From NCBI GenBank assembly GCA_003260025.2, contig QFZU02000064.1, forward strand, positions 1 through 64,000: DNA of 64,000 bases. Reading direction: 5' to 3'. The notes under the pieces were generated by a model. That model saw only the letters and a program-made list of their open reading frames with translations. It did not search any database and was not told the origin of the DNA. The translations under genes and the position numbers were made by a program. Origin of the DNA: Microbispora triticiradicis (GTDB lineage Bacteria > Actinomycetota > Actinomycetes > Streptosporangiales > Streptosporangiaceae). Below are positions 45,314 to 53,421 of this stretch, one piece after another (the first letter of the stretch is position 1; each line of letters opens with the position of its first letter).

Positions 45314-46411
45314 TCACAGAGCCGTGTCGTCGGGGATCGACGGTGTCGAACCGCGGGGATGGCCGAGTGCGGTGACGCCGAGCACTATCTCGGACATATG
45401 GTCACAGCCGATGAACTCTTCGAGTTCCTCGTCGCGGACGGCCGTGGCGAAGACGGCGCCCAGGCCCATGGCCGTCGCGGTCAGCAGCACGGTCTGGCTG
45501 ACGTGACCGAGTCCGAGCGAGATGTCCCGGTAGGCACGAGCGGCCTCGTAGCGCCACTGGCTTCGCTCGATCATCGCCGTGTAGATGAGCAGTACGGGAG
45601 CCGCGGCCAGCCAGGCCTGGCCGCCCAGCGCCGACACCAGCCTCTTGGGGGAGGGCGCGTCCCCCATCCGCGTCACCCCGTGGGCCGATGGCGAGAAGTG
45701 GTATATCGCCGGTTCGAGACCACCCTCCACGTTGCCCGCGTACAGGTAGATCTCGATGGGGTCACGTGCCCCGGCCGAAGGGCTGGCCTTGAAGACGTTG
45801 TGGCCGAACTCCGGATCGTCGCGGAAGGCGATGATGCCGCCGGCGGCCGTCAGGATGCCCGCCAGGTCGTCGAGAGCGACGGGCTTGTCGAGATAGGCCC
45901 GTGTCGAGCGCCGTGTCCACAGGGCGTCCATCAGGCGCGGGTGGGGCCAGCCGGCATCACTCGGCCGCTGCTTGCGGAGCGCGATCAGCGGTCGGCCGGC
46001 GGTCGGCTTGAACGGCGGCGGGGCGGGAGAGGCGCCGACCTTCTCACGAGTTCTGGCCTTGTCCTCTCCGGCGGTCAGGATCCTGCTGCCGGACCGTGCA
46101 CGAGTCGCGAAATGGTAGTAAGCGGCCGGTGGCCCCCACACTCCCCATCGGTTTTTGAGCTCGTTCTGCCGCTCATGCCGGTCGGAGCCCTCGGCGATGA
46201 GGAGCCCGGCCTCCAGCAGCCGCTCCGCGATCGGGACGAGCGCGGCGTCAAACCGTTCGATGCTGCGCAGCTCGCGCCACTTCCCGAACCACCACAGTAC
46301 GCGCGAGCTGTCCTCGGTCAGGGCGAACTGCTGCTGATGGAGGTAGTCGTCCCAGACCAACCTCCCGTCGTCCCAGTAGAGCACCGCGTGCTCGGCGACC
46401 CGCACCCTCAT
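45314..46411 (-). CDS. SagB-type dehydrogenase (nitroreductase superfamily), RiPP tailoring enzyme
   Basis: 365 residues. The C-terminal nitroreductase fold has RRSTRAYLDKPVALDDLAGI (FMN phosphate binding), ASPSAGARDPIEIYLYAGNV and GGLEPAIYHFSPSAHGVTRM, the SagB/McbC pattern, and LGHVSQTVLLTATAMGLGAV. The N-terminal about 85 residues (VLYWDDGRLVWDDYLHQQQFAL and the helices after) look like the winged-helix domain that binds leader peptides in this family. Such flavoenzymes normally oxidise azolines, but no YcaO cyclase gene is present. ATG 46411 overlaps the ATP-grasp stop (ATGA). Confidence 0.85.
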   Translation of the reverse strand: MRVRVAEHAVLYWDDGRLVWDDYLHQQQFALTEDSSRVLWWFGKWRELRSIERFDAALVPIAERLLEAGLLIAEGSDRHERQNELKNRWGVWGPPAAYYHFATRARSGSRILTAGEDKARTREKVGASPAPPPFKPTAGRPLIALRKQRPSDAGWPHPRLMDALWTRRSTRAYLDKPVALDDLAGILTAAGGIIAFRDDPEFGHNVFKASPSAGARDPIEIYLYAGNVEGGLEPAIYHFSPSAHGVTRMGDAPSPKRLVSALGGQAWLAAAPVLLIYTAMIERSQWRYEAARAYRDISLGLGHVSQTVLLTATAMGLGAVFATAVRDEELEEFIGCDHMSEIVLGVTALGHPRGSTPSIPDDTAL

Positions 46412-47469
46412 GACGAGACCTCCTCGAAGGCGTTGATCAGGAAATCGCACACGGCCGACGAGACGGGCCTTCCCTCGACGTGATTTTCCAGCCACAACCA
46501 GTCGAACGCGGGATTCACCTCGAGGAACACATATCCCCACGGTGTGTCGAGAAGGTCGAAAGCCGCCAGCTGTAGATTCCACTGCTCGCAGAGCAGGGTG
46601 AGCGGCCCGGTCAGCTCGGGCGGCATCGGGACCCGCTCGATCGACACCTCGGAGACGTCCAGCCGTTCGACATCCATGGACCGCTTGTCCAGACGAAAAG
46701 CGACGAACTCACCGTCGGCCCAATTGATCCGCAGCTCCCCGCTGGACGGCACGAACTCCTGGACCAACACCGGGGCGGACTCCACCGTCCGGTCGTCCGA
46801 CAACTCGGCCCGGCTCACTCTCCGGGGGAACAACCCGATCGCATTGCCGGGAGTCTCCTCGATCAGATGCTCGCCCAGGCTTTTCATCACCAGATCACCA
46901 GATCCCGGGATCAGATCTGGTGCGAGGCCCGGACACGTGGTGACCACGCTGGCGGGGACCCGCAGTCCCGCTTTCCGCGCCGCCGCGAGTTGCGCTATCC
47001 GGCTCGGCTGCCACCGTCCGGTCAGGCGGTTGACCATGACGACGTCCATGGGCGGCTGCATGCTTTCCGCCCACGCGCCCCACTGCTCCCGCACATAGTG
47101 AGCGATTCCGTCCGGCGCTGGGGCGTTGATGGAACTCGCCGAGAAGTACCGCGACCAGAAGACCCTGGGCCGGAACCGTTCACCTCCCACGCTCACGATC
47201 CCGCGGAAGACGTCCCAGACCAGCTCGGCTCCCGCGCAACGGTCGCTGTCGATTCTCAGCAGGGGTATCCCCGCCGCCGCCAGACGCAGGGAGATGTAGT
47301 CGGCCTCGCGGTCGTCGGCACGCGTGGTGATCATGACGCACGGCATGCAGCCGTCGTCATATCGTGCGGGCCGGCCCACGAGCGACTGGAAATCGAGGGA
47401 CTGCGCGGACAGTTCGGCCTTGAACGTCTGCCTTCTCAACAGGAGGGGAAAGCCGGGTTTCGCCATCAT
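46408..47469 (-). CDS. ATP-grasp peptide ligase (MvdD/graspetide-maturase-like)
   Basis: 353 residues. Core features: ITTRADDREADYISLRLAAAGIPLLRID, VMVNRLTGRWQPSRIAQLAAARKAGLRVPASVVTT, LVQEFVPSSGELRINWADGE, and the metal and end motif VFLEVNPAFDWLWLENHVEG. These are the marks of ATP-grasp RiPP maturases, which form ester or amide links in a peptide. The first about 45 residues before MPCVMITTRADD are extra compared with typical members. ATG 47469 (or 47466) with GGAG upstream; ATG 47346 is an alternative start. Confidence 0.85.
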   Translation of the reverse strand: MMAKPGFPLLLRRQTFKAELSAQSLDFQSLVGRPARYDDGCMPCVMITTRADDREADYISLRLAAAGIPLLRIDSDRCAGAELVWDVFRGIVSVGGERFRPRVFWSRYFSASSINAPAPDGIAHYVREQWGAWAESMQPPMDVVMVNRLTGRWQPSRIAQLAAARKAGLRVPASVVTTCPGLAPDLIPGSGDLVMKSLGEHLIEETPGNAIGLFPRRVSRAELSDDRTVESAPVLVQEFVPSSGELRINWADGEFVAFRLDKRSMDVERLDVSEVSIERVPMPPELTGPLTLLCEQWNLQLAAFDLLDTPWGYVFLEVNPAFDWLWLENHVEGRPVSSAVCDFLINAFEEVSS

Positions 47470-47487
47470 CGGCTCCGTTCGCGAAAC

Positions 47488-47524
47488 GCGGGTGGGCCGG
47501 CGGGGATCCCGCCGACCCACCCGC
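47488..47524 (-). terminator. Strong hairpin between precursor and ATP-grasp gene
   Basis: A 17-bp stem with a single mismatch (47488-47504 with 47508-47524) and a three-base loop, in the gap between the precursor stop (47559) and the ATP-grasp start (47469). Such partial terminators are common after RiPP precursor genes and raise precursor mRNA over enzyme mRNA. Confidence 0.75.
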
Positions 47525-47558
47525 CCGGATTCAGGTGGATCTGAATTCCGCTACGACC

Positions 47559-47720
47559 TCAGCAGTGCGTCTTGGCGCACGGGTGCATGAAGGCGGTGAG
47601 GTACCTGCTCGCGTAGGCCGTGAACGTGGCGTTCTCCACGGCGGCCCACTCCTCGAGCAGCTCCCGCCCCTCGCCGTCGGAGATCTCCAGTACCTGCTTG
47701 GCCATGTCCTGCACCGTCAT
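47559..47720 (-). CDS. Candidate RiPP precursor peptide
   Basis: 53 residues from ATG 47720, which follows GGGAGGAG. The N-terminal part is a helical acidic leader (MTVQDMAKQVLEISDGEGRE, LLEEWAAVEN). The C-terminal part ATFTAYASRYLTAFMHPCAKTHC is hydroxyl-rich and ends with two Cys (48, 53), two His (46, 52), Lys50 and Thr51. It lies directly upstream of an ATP-grasp ligase and a SagB-like dehydrogenase, with a hairpin between. Acting as substrate of these enzymes is inferred from size, position and composition. Confidence 0.72.
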   Translation of the reverse strand: MTVQDMAKQVLEISDGEGRELLEEWAAVENATFTAYASRYLTAFMHPCAKTHC

Positions 47721-47796
47721 CTCGGTGACTCCTCCCGATCGGGAACCGACTCTTGCGCCCTCAGCATCGGCAATGGGCGCCTGTGCAGGTAGAGCA

Positions 47797-47828
47797 GGCA
47801 CTACTCATTCAGCCGATCCGGCACTACT
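47797..47828. promoter_or_regulatory. Direct repeats upstream of the RiPP precursor
   Basis: GGCACTACT at 47797-47805 and 47820-47828, spaced 23 bp, 77-108 bases upstream of the precursor ATG. A possible activator-binding site, for example for the LAL-type regulator. The rest of 47721-47965 shows no other gene. Confidence 0.4.
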
Positions 47829-47965
47829 TACGAGGACGCGCCCCCTGCAGGTGCGGCCCGCCTTTCCCGGCGTACGGGCCTGCCCCGCTTGGGCGGATTC
47901 CAGATGATGCAACATATCGGGGTTCTGATGCGTCTCAGCCGGGATGGACGAGAGGACTCCCGCCC

Positions 47966-48445
47966 GTGGATGACGCGCCGGATTTCGCGGACTTCGCCGC
48001 CGAGCGGATCGACGCGTTGTTCCGCTACGCCTACATGCTCACCGGCAACCCGCACGACGCCGCCGACCTCGTTCAGGAGGCGATGGTACGGCTGCGCGGC
48101 TCATGGCCGCGCGTGCGGCGCAAGCACAACCCGGAGAGCTACGTGAGAACCACGATCACCCGGCTGCACATCTCCGTATGGAGACGGCGCAGGCGTGAAC
48201 ACCTGGCATGGGAGGTGCCCGAACAGCCGCAACCGGTGGCGGAACCCCCGCTGGACCTCTGGGGCGAACTGGCCAGACTGCCCAAGAGGCAGCGTGCCGT
48301 ACTGGTCCTGCGCTACTACGAGGACCGGTCGGACGCCGAGATCGCGGAGATCCTCGGCATCTCTCCCGGGACCGTACGGAGCCAGGCGTCCCGCGCCCTC
48401 GGCAAGTTGCGCGAGATCGTCACCCCGCTAAGGAGCCTGCGATGA
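47966..48445 (+). CDS. ECF sigma factor, SigE-like (SigE family)
   Basis: 159 residues. Region 2: DALFRYAYMLTGNPHDAADLVQEAMVRLRGSW; region 4: LPKRQRAVLVLRYYEDRSDAEIAEILGISPGTVRSQASRALGKL. GTG 47966 is the only sensible start in frame after the upstream stop-free leader. The stop overlaps the ATG of the next gene, whose product is probably its membrane partner. Divergent from the RiPP precursor; whether it controls that locus is unknown. Confidence 0.9.
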   Translation: MDDAPDFADFAAERIDALFRYAYMLTGNPHDAADLVQEAMVRLRGSWPRVRRKHNPESYVRTTITRLHISVWRRRRREHLAWEVPEQPQPVAEPPLDLWGELARLPKRQRAVLVLRYYEDRSDAEIAEILGISPGTVRSQASRALGKLREIVTPLRSLR

Positions 48446-49644
48446 ACGACGTCGAAGAGGCGCTGCGCCGTACGTTCGCGCGCGCGGAGGCGCGGATCCC
48501 GGCCACGCCGCCGGATCTGCTGCGCCAGGTGACCGAGGGGCGGACCCGGCGCGGACGCCGTGGGCTGGTGCCGGCGACCGCGATGGCCACCTGTCTGGTG
48601 ATCTGGGCGGCGGCAGCCCTGACATGGCGGGCTCCCCACCCGTCACCCGCCGTCACGGCCACGCCCGCACCGCGCCTGCACGAACCACGGATCCACGAAC
48701 CGCGGATCCACGAACCGCGGATCGTGGAGAAGATCGCACCGCCGCTGGAACAGGCGCTGCCTTCGGTGGTCGCGGAGGTCCCGCGGGAGGCGCCCAACGG
48801 TGAGGCCTTCACGCCGAAGCTGTTCGTCGATCCACGCACCATGCTCGGGTACGTGGCGAAGAAGGGCTACGATCCCGCGCCTGAACTGTGGATTTATCAC
48901 CTGGAATCGCGGACCTTTCGTCGCCTGACCGTCGTCGGCTATCCCATCGCGCCGGTGGACTCGCCGGCGGCGGGCGATGGATTTATCGTCTGGTTCGAAT
49001 ACGTGGGCCGGAACATTCGCATAATGGCGATTCCGGCGACCGGGGGAACACCCCTCGAAGTGGTGACGTTCCCGGCCGAGCTGGAAGTGGACGAGGCGAA
49101 CGGGGACACCATCTACGGTGTGGACCTGGCCGTCGGAGACGGCAGGATCTTCTGGTCGTCGACCAGGTCGGGGGGCGTCAACCAGGTTCCGGTGACGGGT
49201 GGCAAGCCGTCGCCCGTCCCGGGCACGAAGGGGTTGCGTCTCTTCTCCTGGCCCTGGGCGGGGCGTCCCCTCGACGGTCCGGGGGCCATGGTGAATCTGC
49301 TCAACCTGAGCACCGGGGAGCGGCTCGACGACCCAGCGCAGGCGGTGTGCCATGTGACCTGGTGCGTCACCGACAGCCAGGCGATCCGCCGAGACGGCAG
49401 CCGGGTTCTGGACCTGCCGGGCGACAACCCCCGGTCGATCGTGGCCGACCGCTTCGTCACCCTGAGCCAGACCGACAAGCAGGGGCGCAAGGCCTCACTG
49501 ATCTACGATCTCGCCACGGCACAGGCCGGCAGGCTCTGGATGCGGAACGACCGCAAGGCGTCCACCACCCTCTACGTCAGCACGGAGATGATCTACTTCA
49601 AGCGCGGTGACAAGTGGGCGGTCATCCACGACCCGGACCGCTAG
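48442..49644 (+). CDS. Membrane-anchored propeller protein, probable sigma-factor partner
   Basis: 400 residues: cytoplasmic N-terminus of about 45 residues (NDVEEALRRTFARAEARIPATPPDLLRQV), one helix (LVPATAMATCLVIWAAAALTW), a linker with three perfect HEPRI repeats (15-bp DNA repeats, 48679-48723), then an outside domain with propeller-like repeats (LWIYHLESRTFRRLT, RIMAIPATGGTPLEV, GGVNQVPVTGGKPSPV). No zinc motif of classical anti-sigma factors. ATG 48442 with AAGGAG, four-base overlap with the sigma gene. Confidence 0.75.
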   Translation: MNDVEEALRRTFARAEARIPATPPDLLRQVTEGRTRRGRRGLVPATAMATCLVIWAAAALTWRAPHPSPAVTATPAPRLHEPRIHEPRIHEPRIVEKIAPPLEQALPSVVAEVPREAPNGEAFTPKLFVDPRTMLGYVAKKGYDPAPELWIYHLESRTFRRLTVVGYPIAPVDSPAAGDGFIVWFEYVGRNIRIMAIPATGGTPLEVVTFPAELEVDEANGDTIYGVDLAVGDGRIFWSSTRSGGVNQVPVTGGKPSPVPGTKGLRLFSWPWAGRPLDGPGAMVNLLNLSTGERLDDPAQAVCHVTWCVTDSQAIRRDGSRVLDLPGDNPRSIVADRFVTLSQTDKQGRKASLIYDLATAQAGRLWMRNDRKASTTLYVSTEMIYFKRGDKWAVIHDPDR

Positions 49645-49681
49645 CACCGGCCGGGCCGGACGGCCCGGCCGGCTCAGCCGA

Positions 49682-50248
49682 TCAGTAGGCGCACTGCACC
49701 ACTACGTCGTCGAGATCGATCTCCGCGGCGTGCCAGTACGGCTCCCGCTGCACGACGGCGAAGCGCAGCACGACGTCGGAGCGTTGCGCCGTCCAGCTCA
49801 CCGTCTGGAGCTCCCAGCCGTGGACCCAGTCCTGGGTGATCGACTTCAGCGCGATGTACGTCCACGTGTCGGGGTCGATCACCTCAAGGTTGAACTGGGC
49901 CCACTCGCCCCACAGGTCCGTGTAGACGCCGGCGGTGCATCGTGCCCCGGGATGAGCGCTCACCGGCGTGAGGTTGATGGTCCGCCCGAGCGCGCACCAG
50001 TCGCCCTTCGTGAAGGCCGACATGGCGGCCATGCCGCTCCCCGTACGCGGCGTGTTCGACGCGCTGCCGAACACCGGCCCGCTGCACCCCCCGTTCGCGG
50101 TGAAGGTCCATCGGGACGCCGGATTCGTCGACGGTTCGAACCCGTCGGTGAGCTGCCAGATCCCCGCGGACGCGGGCCCCGTCGGCACGAGAATCGCCGC
50201 GGCGGCGATGACCGCCGCCATGAACGCACGCCGAAATGCTGAGTGCAT
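49682..50248 (-). CDS. Secreted protein of unknown function
   Basis: 188 residues with a signal peptide (HSAFRRAFMAAVIAAAAILVPTGPASA). The mature part has four cysteines and a jelly-roll-like pattern (IWQLTDGFEPSTNPASRWTF, LEVIDPDTWTYIALKS, HAAEIDLDDVVVQCAY), resembling carbohydrate-binding-like modules. No enzyme motif. ATG 50248. Confidence 0.72.
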   Translation of the reverse strand: MHSAFRRAFMAAVIAAAAILVPTGPASAGIWQLTDGFEPSTNPASRWTFTANGGCSGPVFGSASNTPRTGSGMAAMSAFTKGDWCALGRTINLTPVSAHPGARCTAGVYTDLWGEWAQFNLEVIDPDTWTYIALKSITQDWVHGWELQTVSWTAQRSDVVLRFAVVQREPYWHAAEIDLDDVVVQCAY

Positions 50249-50419
50249 GTGTGAACTCCCACGTCTCGACCCGAAAACCACGGAATATGGTCCACGTCGA
50301 GAGGGCGCAACTCGCGACGACACCAGTCATTGTGGCGGCTGCCGTGGAAGTGTCAAGAGTGGAAAAACGGGTGTGAAAGTATTGCAGTTGCCGTCCGCGT
50401 ATTAAGCCGGGACGGCGGG

Positions 50420-51055
50420 TCAGGGTTGCGCGTGCCGGTCGAGGCCGAGCGTGGCGATGAGGTCTTCGTGGAGCTCGAACCAGACCCGATGGCAGGAGTC
50501 CCGGCCGGTCTGGTCGACCCAGGCGCCGTCCCCCGCCCGGGCACGCGCCAGGGCCGCGGTGAATCGCGTGTCATATCCGCGGAACCGCGTGAGGACGCGA
50601 CCGAGCCGGTCCGCGAGTGGCGTGAGCGCCCGCTCGACGCAGGCGAGCTCATGGAGCACTCCGGCGTCCCAGGTGGGATCGGAGTGGTCGTTGACGGCGA
50701 GCCGATCGCCGGCGGTGGGCCGGAGCTGCCAGTCGGTGCAGGCTTGCAGCAGGAGGGCGTTCAGCGGGAGGAACGTGCGGTAGACGTCGCGGACCTCGTC
50801 TGCGGCGCCGGCGCGGGTGAGCTCGGCCGCGAGCTGCCGCTCGTTCTCGGCCCGGCCCGGTTCGGTCAACGACCAGCCTTCGGTGCCGGCGAAGGCGGTG
50901 TGCTCGACCCAGCCGCGTGCCTCGGCGTCGCGCAGCACCTGCTCCGTCGTGACGGCGTCGAGCCCGTACCGGCGGGCGATCACGGGAGTGTCGGCGAACC
51001 CGGTGACGCGCACGGCGTGCAGGACCAGGAGGCCGGGCGTGGAGTCGCGCGTCAC
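50420..51055 (-). CDS. Winged-helix transcriptional regulator
   Basis: 211 residues. N-terminal wHTH-like part: LLVLHAVRVTGFADTPVIARRYGLDAVTTEQVLRDAEARGWVEHTAFAGTEGWSLTEPGR, a MarR-like layout. The C-terminal part (VWFELHEDLIATLGLDRHAQP) is helical. GTG 51055 overlaps the stop of the upstream gene (GTGA). Probably regulates the divergent PEP-synthase-like operon together with its partner. Confidence 0.72.
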   Translation of the reverse strand: MTRDSTPGLLVLHAVRVTGFADTPVIARRYGLDAVTTEQVLRDAEARGWVEHTAFAGTEGWSLTEPGRAENERQLAAELTRAGAADEVRDVYRTFLPLNALLLQACTDWQLRPTAGDRLAVNDHSDPTWDAGVLHELACVERALTPLADRLGRVLTRFRGYDTRFTAALARARAGDGAWVDQTGRDSCHRVWFELHEDLIATLGLDRHAQP

Positions 51056-51447
51056 GACTCGGCGTCCTGTCGCGCCGTCAGGCGGGTGTAGTGCTGCTGG
51101 CACGCCTGCGGGGAGTTGAACCCCATCACCTGCGCCATCTGCGCCCAGGTCAGTCCCGCGCCGCGGGCGATGAACAGCAGGGCGGATTCGAGTCCTTCGA
51201 CCTCGGCTCGTGCCGCGGGCAGGAGGGCGAGCGCGCTCAGGACGTCCTCCGGGTCCAGGTCGGCGTTGCGCCAGACGGCGAACTGCACGAGGTCGACCGC
51301 CGACGGCGGGGCGGGCGGGGGTCGCCACGGACGGGCGTCGAGCGTGTCCGCGCCCAGGCGCAGAAGATGCTCACGCGCGTCCCGCTCACGCTGGGCCTGT
51401 ACGTGGTCGGCGTGCGCGCCGTGCGCCATGTCGTCCTTGCGGTGCAT
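51052..51447 (-). CDS. Small DNA-binding protein
   Basis: 131 residues. The C-terminus resembles an HTH found in actinobacterial DNA-binding proteins (FIARGAGLTWAQMAQVMGFNSPQACQQHYTRL). The N-terminal part is helical and charged (HADHVQAQRERDAREHLLRLGADTL). ATG 51447. First gene of a two-gene minus-strand operon, divergent from the PEP-synthase-like gene across a palindromic operator. Confidence 0.72.
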   Translation of the reverse strand: MHRKDDMAHGAHADHVQAQRERDAREHLLRLGADTLDARPWRPPPAPPSAVDLVQFAVWRNADLDPEDVLSALALLPAARAEVEGLESALLFIARGAGLTWAQMAQVMGFNSPQACQQHYTRLTARQDAES

Positions 51448-51466
51448 GGGTCTCACAATGCACAAT

Positions 51467-51479
51467 CAACAAATTGTTG
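51467..51479. promoter_or_regulatory. Palindromic operator CAACAA-A-TTGTTG
   Basis: A perfect 13-bp palindrome in an AT-rich gap between the two divergent operons (51447 and 51506), suited to control both. Confidence 0.6.
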
Positions 51480-51505
51480 TCAATGAAACGTTGAAGGGCG
51501 GGCGG

Positions 51506-52753
51506 ATGATCGTGCCCCTCGTGAAGGCCGTCGCCGATACCTGCGGGGGGAAGGCCGGCGCGCTCGGTGCGTTGCTCCGCGCGGGTCTGCCGGTGCCCGA
51601 CGGCTTCGTCGTCCCGTTCGCCGCCTACCTCGCCGCTGTCCGCGACCTGGACCTAGGGCGGCTCGCCGGCGAGCCGGAGGGCGTCGCCGCGGCCCGGCGG
51701 ACGATCGAGGCCCGCCCCGTCCACGCCGCCGTGATCGACGCGCTGGGACGCGCGCTCGGCGAGATCGGCGATCCGCCCGTGGCGGTGCGGTCGTCGGCGG
51801 CGAAGGAGGACACCGGGCAGGCGTCGGCGGCCGGTCAGCACGAGAGCTTCCTCGCCGTGCACGGAGCCGACGAGGTCGCCAAGGCCGTACGTGCCTGCTG
51901 GGCCTCGCTGTTCTCTCCGCGTGCCGTCGCCTACCGGGCCGCCTCCGGCCGTGCCGGCCATCCCTCCGACGATCTTCTGATGGCCGTCATCGTCCAACGC
52001 CATCTGGACGCCGAGGCGTCCGGGGTCATGTTCACCCCCGCGGACTCCGGCGAGGCGACCCGGATCGAGGCGTCCTGGGGCCTCGGCCCGAGCATCGTCG
52101 AGGGCAGGGTCACCCCTGACGCCTACCTCGTCGCCGCGGACGGGTCGGTCACCCGTACCATCGCGGACAAGCGGCAGCGCCTCGACCGGCGCGGCGCGCG
52201 GCTCGTGGTCGAGGACGTGCCCGCCGCTGCCCGGAACCGGCCGGCGGTCGGCGACGCGACCGCCACGCGGCTGGCCGCGCTGGGCAGACGGATCGCCGCC
52301 GTACTCGGTGGACCGCAGGACATCGAGTGGGCGATCGCCGACGGCCGTGCCTGGGTTCTGCAGGCACGGCCGGTCACCGCCGCACTCCCACCGTCGGCAG
52401 CGCGTTCCCGCGTCTCCGGCATCCCGTCCGCCACGCTCACCGGAACGCCGGGCAGTCGCGGGACCGCGACCGGCACCGCGAGGATCGTCCGCGGTCCCGG
52501 CGACTTCGCGCGCGTACGCCCGGGCGACATCCTCGTCTGCCCCTTCACCGACCCCGCCTGGACGCCGTTGCTGCGCATCGCCGCCGGCGTCGTCACCGAG
52601 ACCGGAGGCGTGCTCTCGCACGCCGCGATCGTCGCGCGGGAGCACGCCATCCCCGCCGTCCTCGGCATCCCGGACGCGACGAGCAGGCTCCGCGACGACA
52701 CCGTCGTCACCGTCGACGGCACCAACGGCACCGTCACGGCGGTGAACGCGTGA
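51506..52753 (+). CDS. PEP-synthase/rifampin-phosphotransferase-like enzyme without substrate domain
   Basis: 415 residues: an ATP-binding PPDK_N domain (GGKAGALGALLRAGLPVPDG at the start; VAVRSSAAKEDT; DIEWAIADGRAWVLQARPV) followed directly by the swivelling phospho-histidine domain with TETGGVLSHAAIVARE (His about 372). In rifampin phosphotransferase a domain of about 400 residues separates these, and in PEP synthase a PEP-binding barrel follows; both are absent. It could phosphorylate a partner or small molecule, with another protein giving the acceptor site. ATG 51506. GTGA overlap with the next gene. Confidence 0.8.
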   Translation: MIVPLVKAVADTCGGKAGALGALLRAGLPVPDGFVVPFAAYLAAVRDLDLGRLAGEPEGVAAARRTIEARPVHAAVIDALGRALGEIGDPPVAVRSSAAKEDTGQASAAGQHESFLAVHGADEVAKAVRACWASLFSPRAVAYRAASGRAGHPSDDLLMAVIVQRHLDAEASGVMFTPADSGEATRIEASWGLGPSIVEGRVTPDAYLVAADGSVTRTIADKRQRLDRRGARLVVEDVPAAARNRPAVGDATATRLAALGRRIAAVLGGPQDIEWAIADGRAWVLQARPVTAALPPSAARSRVSGIPSATLTGTPGSRGTATGTARIVRGPGDFARVRPGDILVCPFTDPAWTPLLRIAAGVVTETGGVLSHAAIVAREHAIPAVLGIPDATSRLRDDTVVTVDGTNGTVTAVNA

Positions 52754-53406
52754 CCGGGCAGCGCCAAGCCGACCGGAACGCAGGCATCCCGATGCCGATC
52801 CGACGCCTCTACCTGGCACGTCACGGCGCGGCCGACGCGTTCGGGAAACTCACCGACATCGGGCGCCGGCAGGCGGGCCTGCTGGGCGAACGGCTCGCGG
52901 GCCTGCCGGTCGACGCCGTGTGGCACTCTCCGCTGCCCCGTGCCGTGGCGAGCGCGCACGAGATCGCCCGTCACCTACCGGACGTGCCCGTGGCCGAGGC
53001 CGCCGAACTCGTCGACCACGTGCCCTACGTTCCCGGCGCGGCCGAGACGCCTGCCTCCTGGGCGGGCTTCTTCGACGGCTACGACGACGCCGAGGCGGCT
53101 TCGGGCCGGAGGCTCGCCGAGGCCCTGGTCGCCAGGTTCGCGAAGGTCCCCGATCCGGGCACGAAAGGGACCCGGCCCGACGTGAACGAGGTCCTGGTGA
53201 CACACGCCTACCCGATCGCGTGGCTGGTGCGGCACGCGATGGACGCGCCGCCGTCCCGGTGGCTCGGGCTGAACAGCGCCAACACCGCGCTGACGGTCAT
53301 CGAGTACCGGCGCGGCCTGCCGCCCACGATCGTGATGTTCAACGACATGAGCCACCTTCCGCCCGGCCTGCGCTGGACCGGGTTCCCAGCAGGCATCAGG
53401 CCGTGA
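52750..53406 (+). CDS. Histidine phosphatase superfamily (phosphoglycerate-mutase-like) protein
   Basis: 218 residues. The catalytic RHG motif is LYLARHGAADAFGKLTDIGRRQ (His about 25), with Arg in HSPLPRAVASAHEIA and the second His in VLVTHAYPIAWLVRHA. GTG 52750 overlaps the upstream gene; the operon pairing with a phosphotransfer enzyme suggests it removes or moves phosphate on the same substrate. Confidence 0.87.
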   Translation: MTGQRQADRNAGIPMPIRRLYLARHGAADAFGKLTDIGRRQAGLLGERLAGLPVDAVWHSPLPRAVASAHEIARHLPDVPVAEAAELVDHVPYVPGAAETPASWAGFFDGYDDAEAASGRRLAEALVARFAKVPDPGTKGTRPDVNEVLVTHAYPIAWLVRHAMDAPPSRWLGLNSANTALTVIEYRRGLPPTIVMFNDMSHLPPGLRWTGFPAGIRP

Positions 53407-53421
53407 GGCGGCTACAGGGAT

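Noticed and set aside
47966-49644. Sigma factor and partner as members of the RiPP locus
   Set aside because: They are divergent, with their own promoter gap, and the LAL-type regulator already provides control; no sequence link seen.
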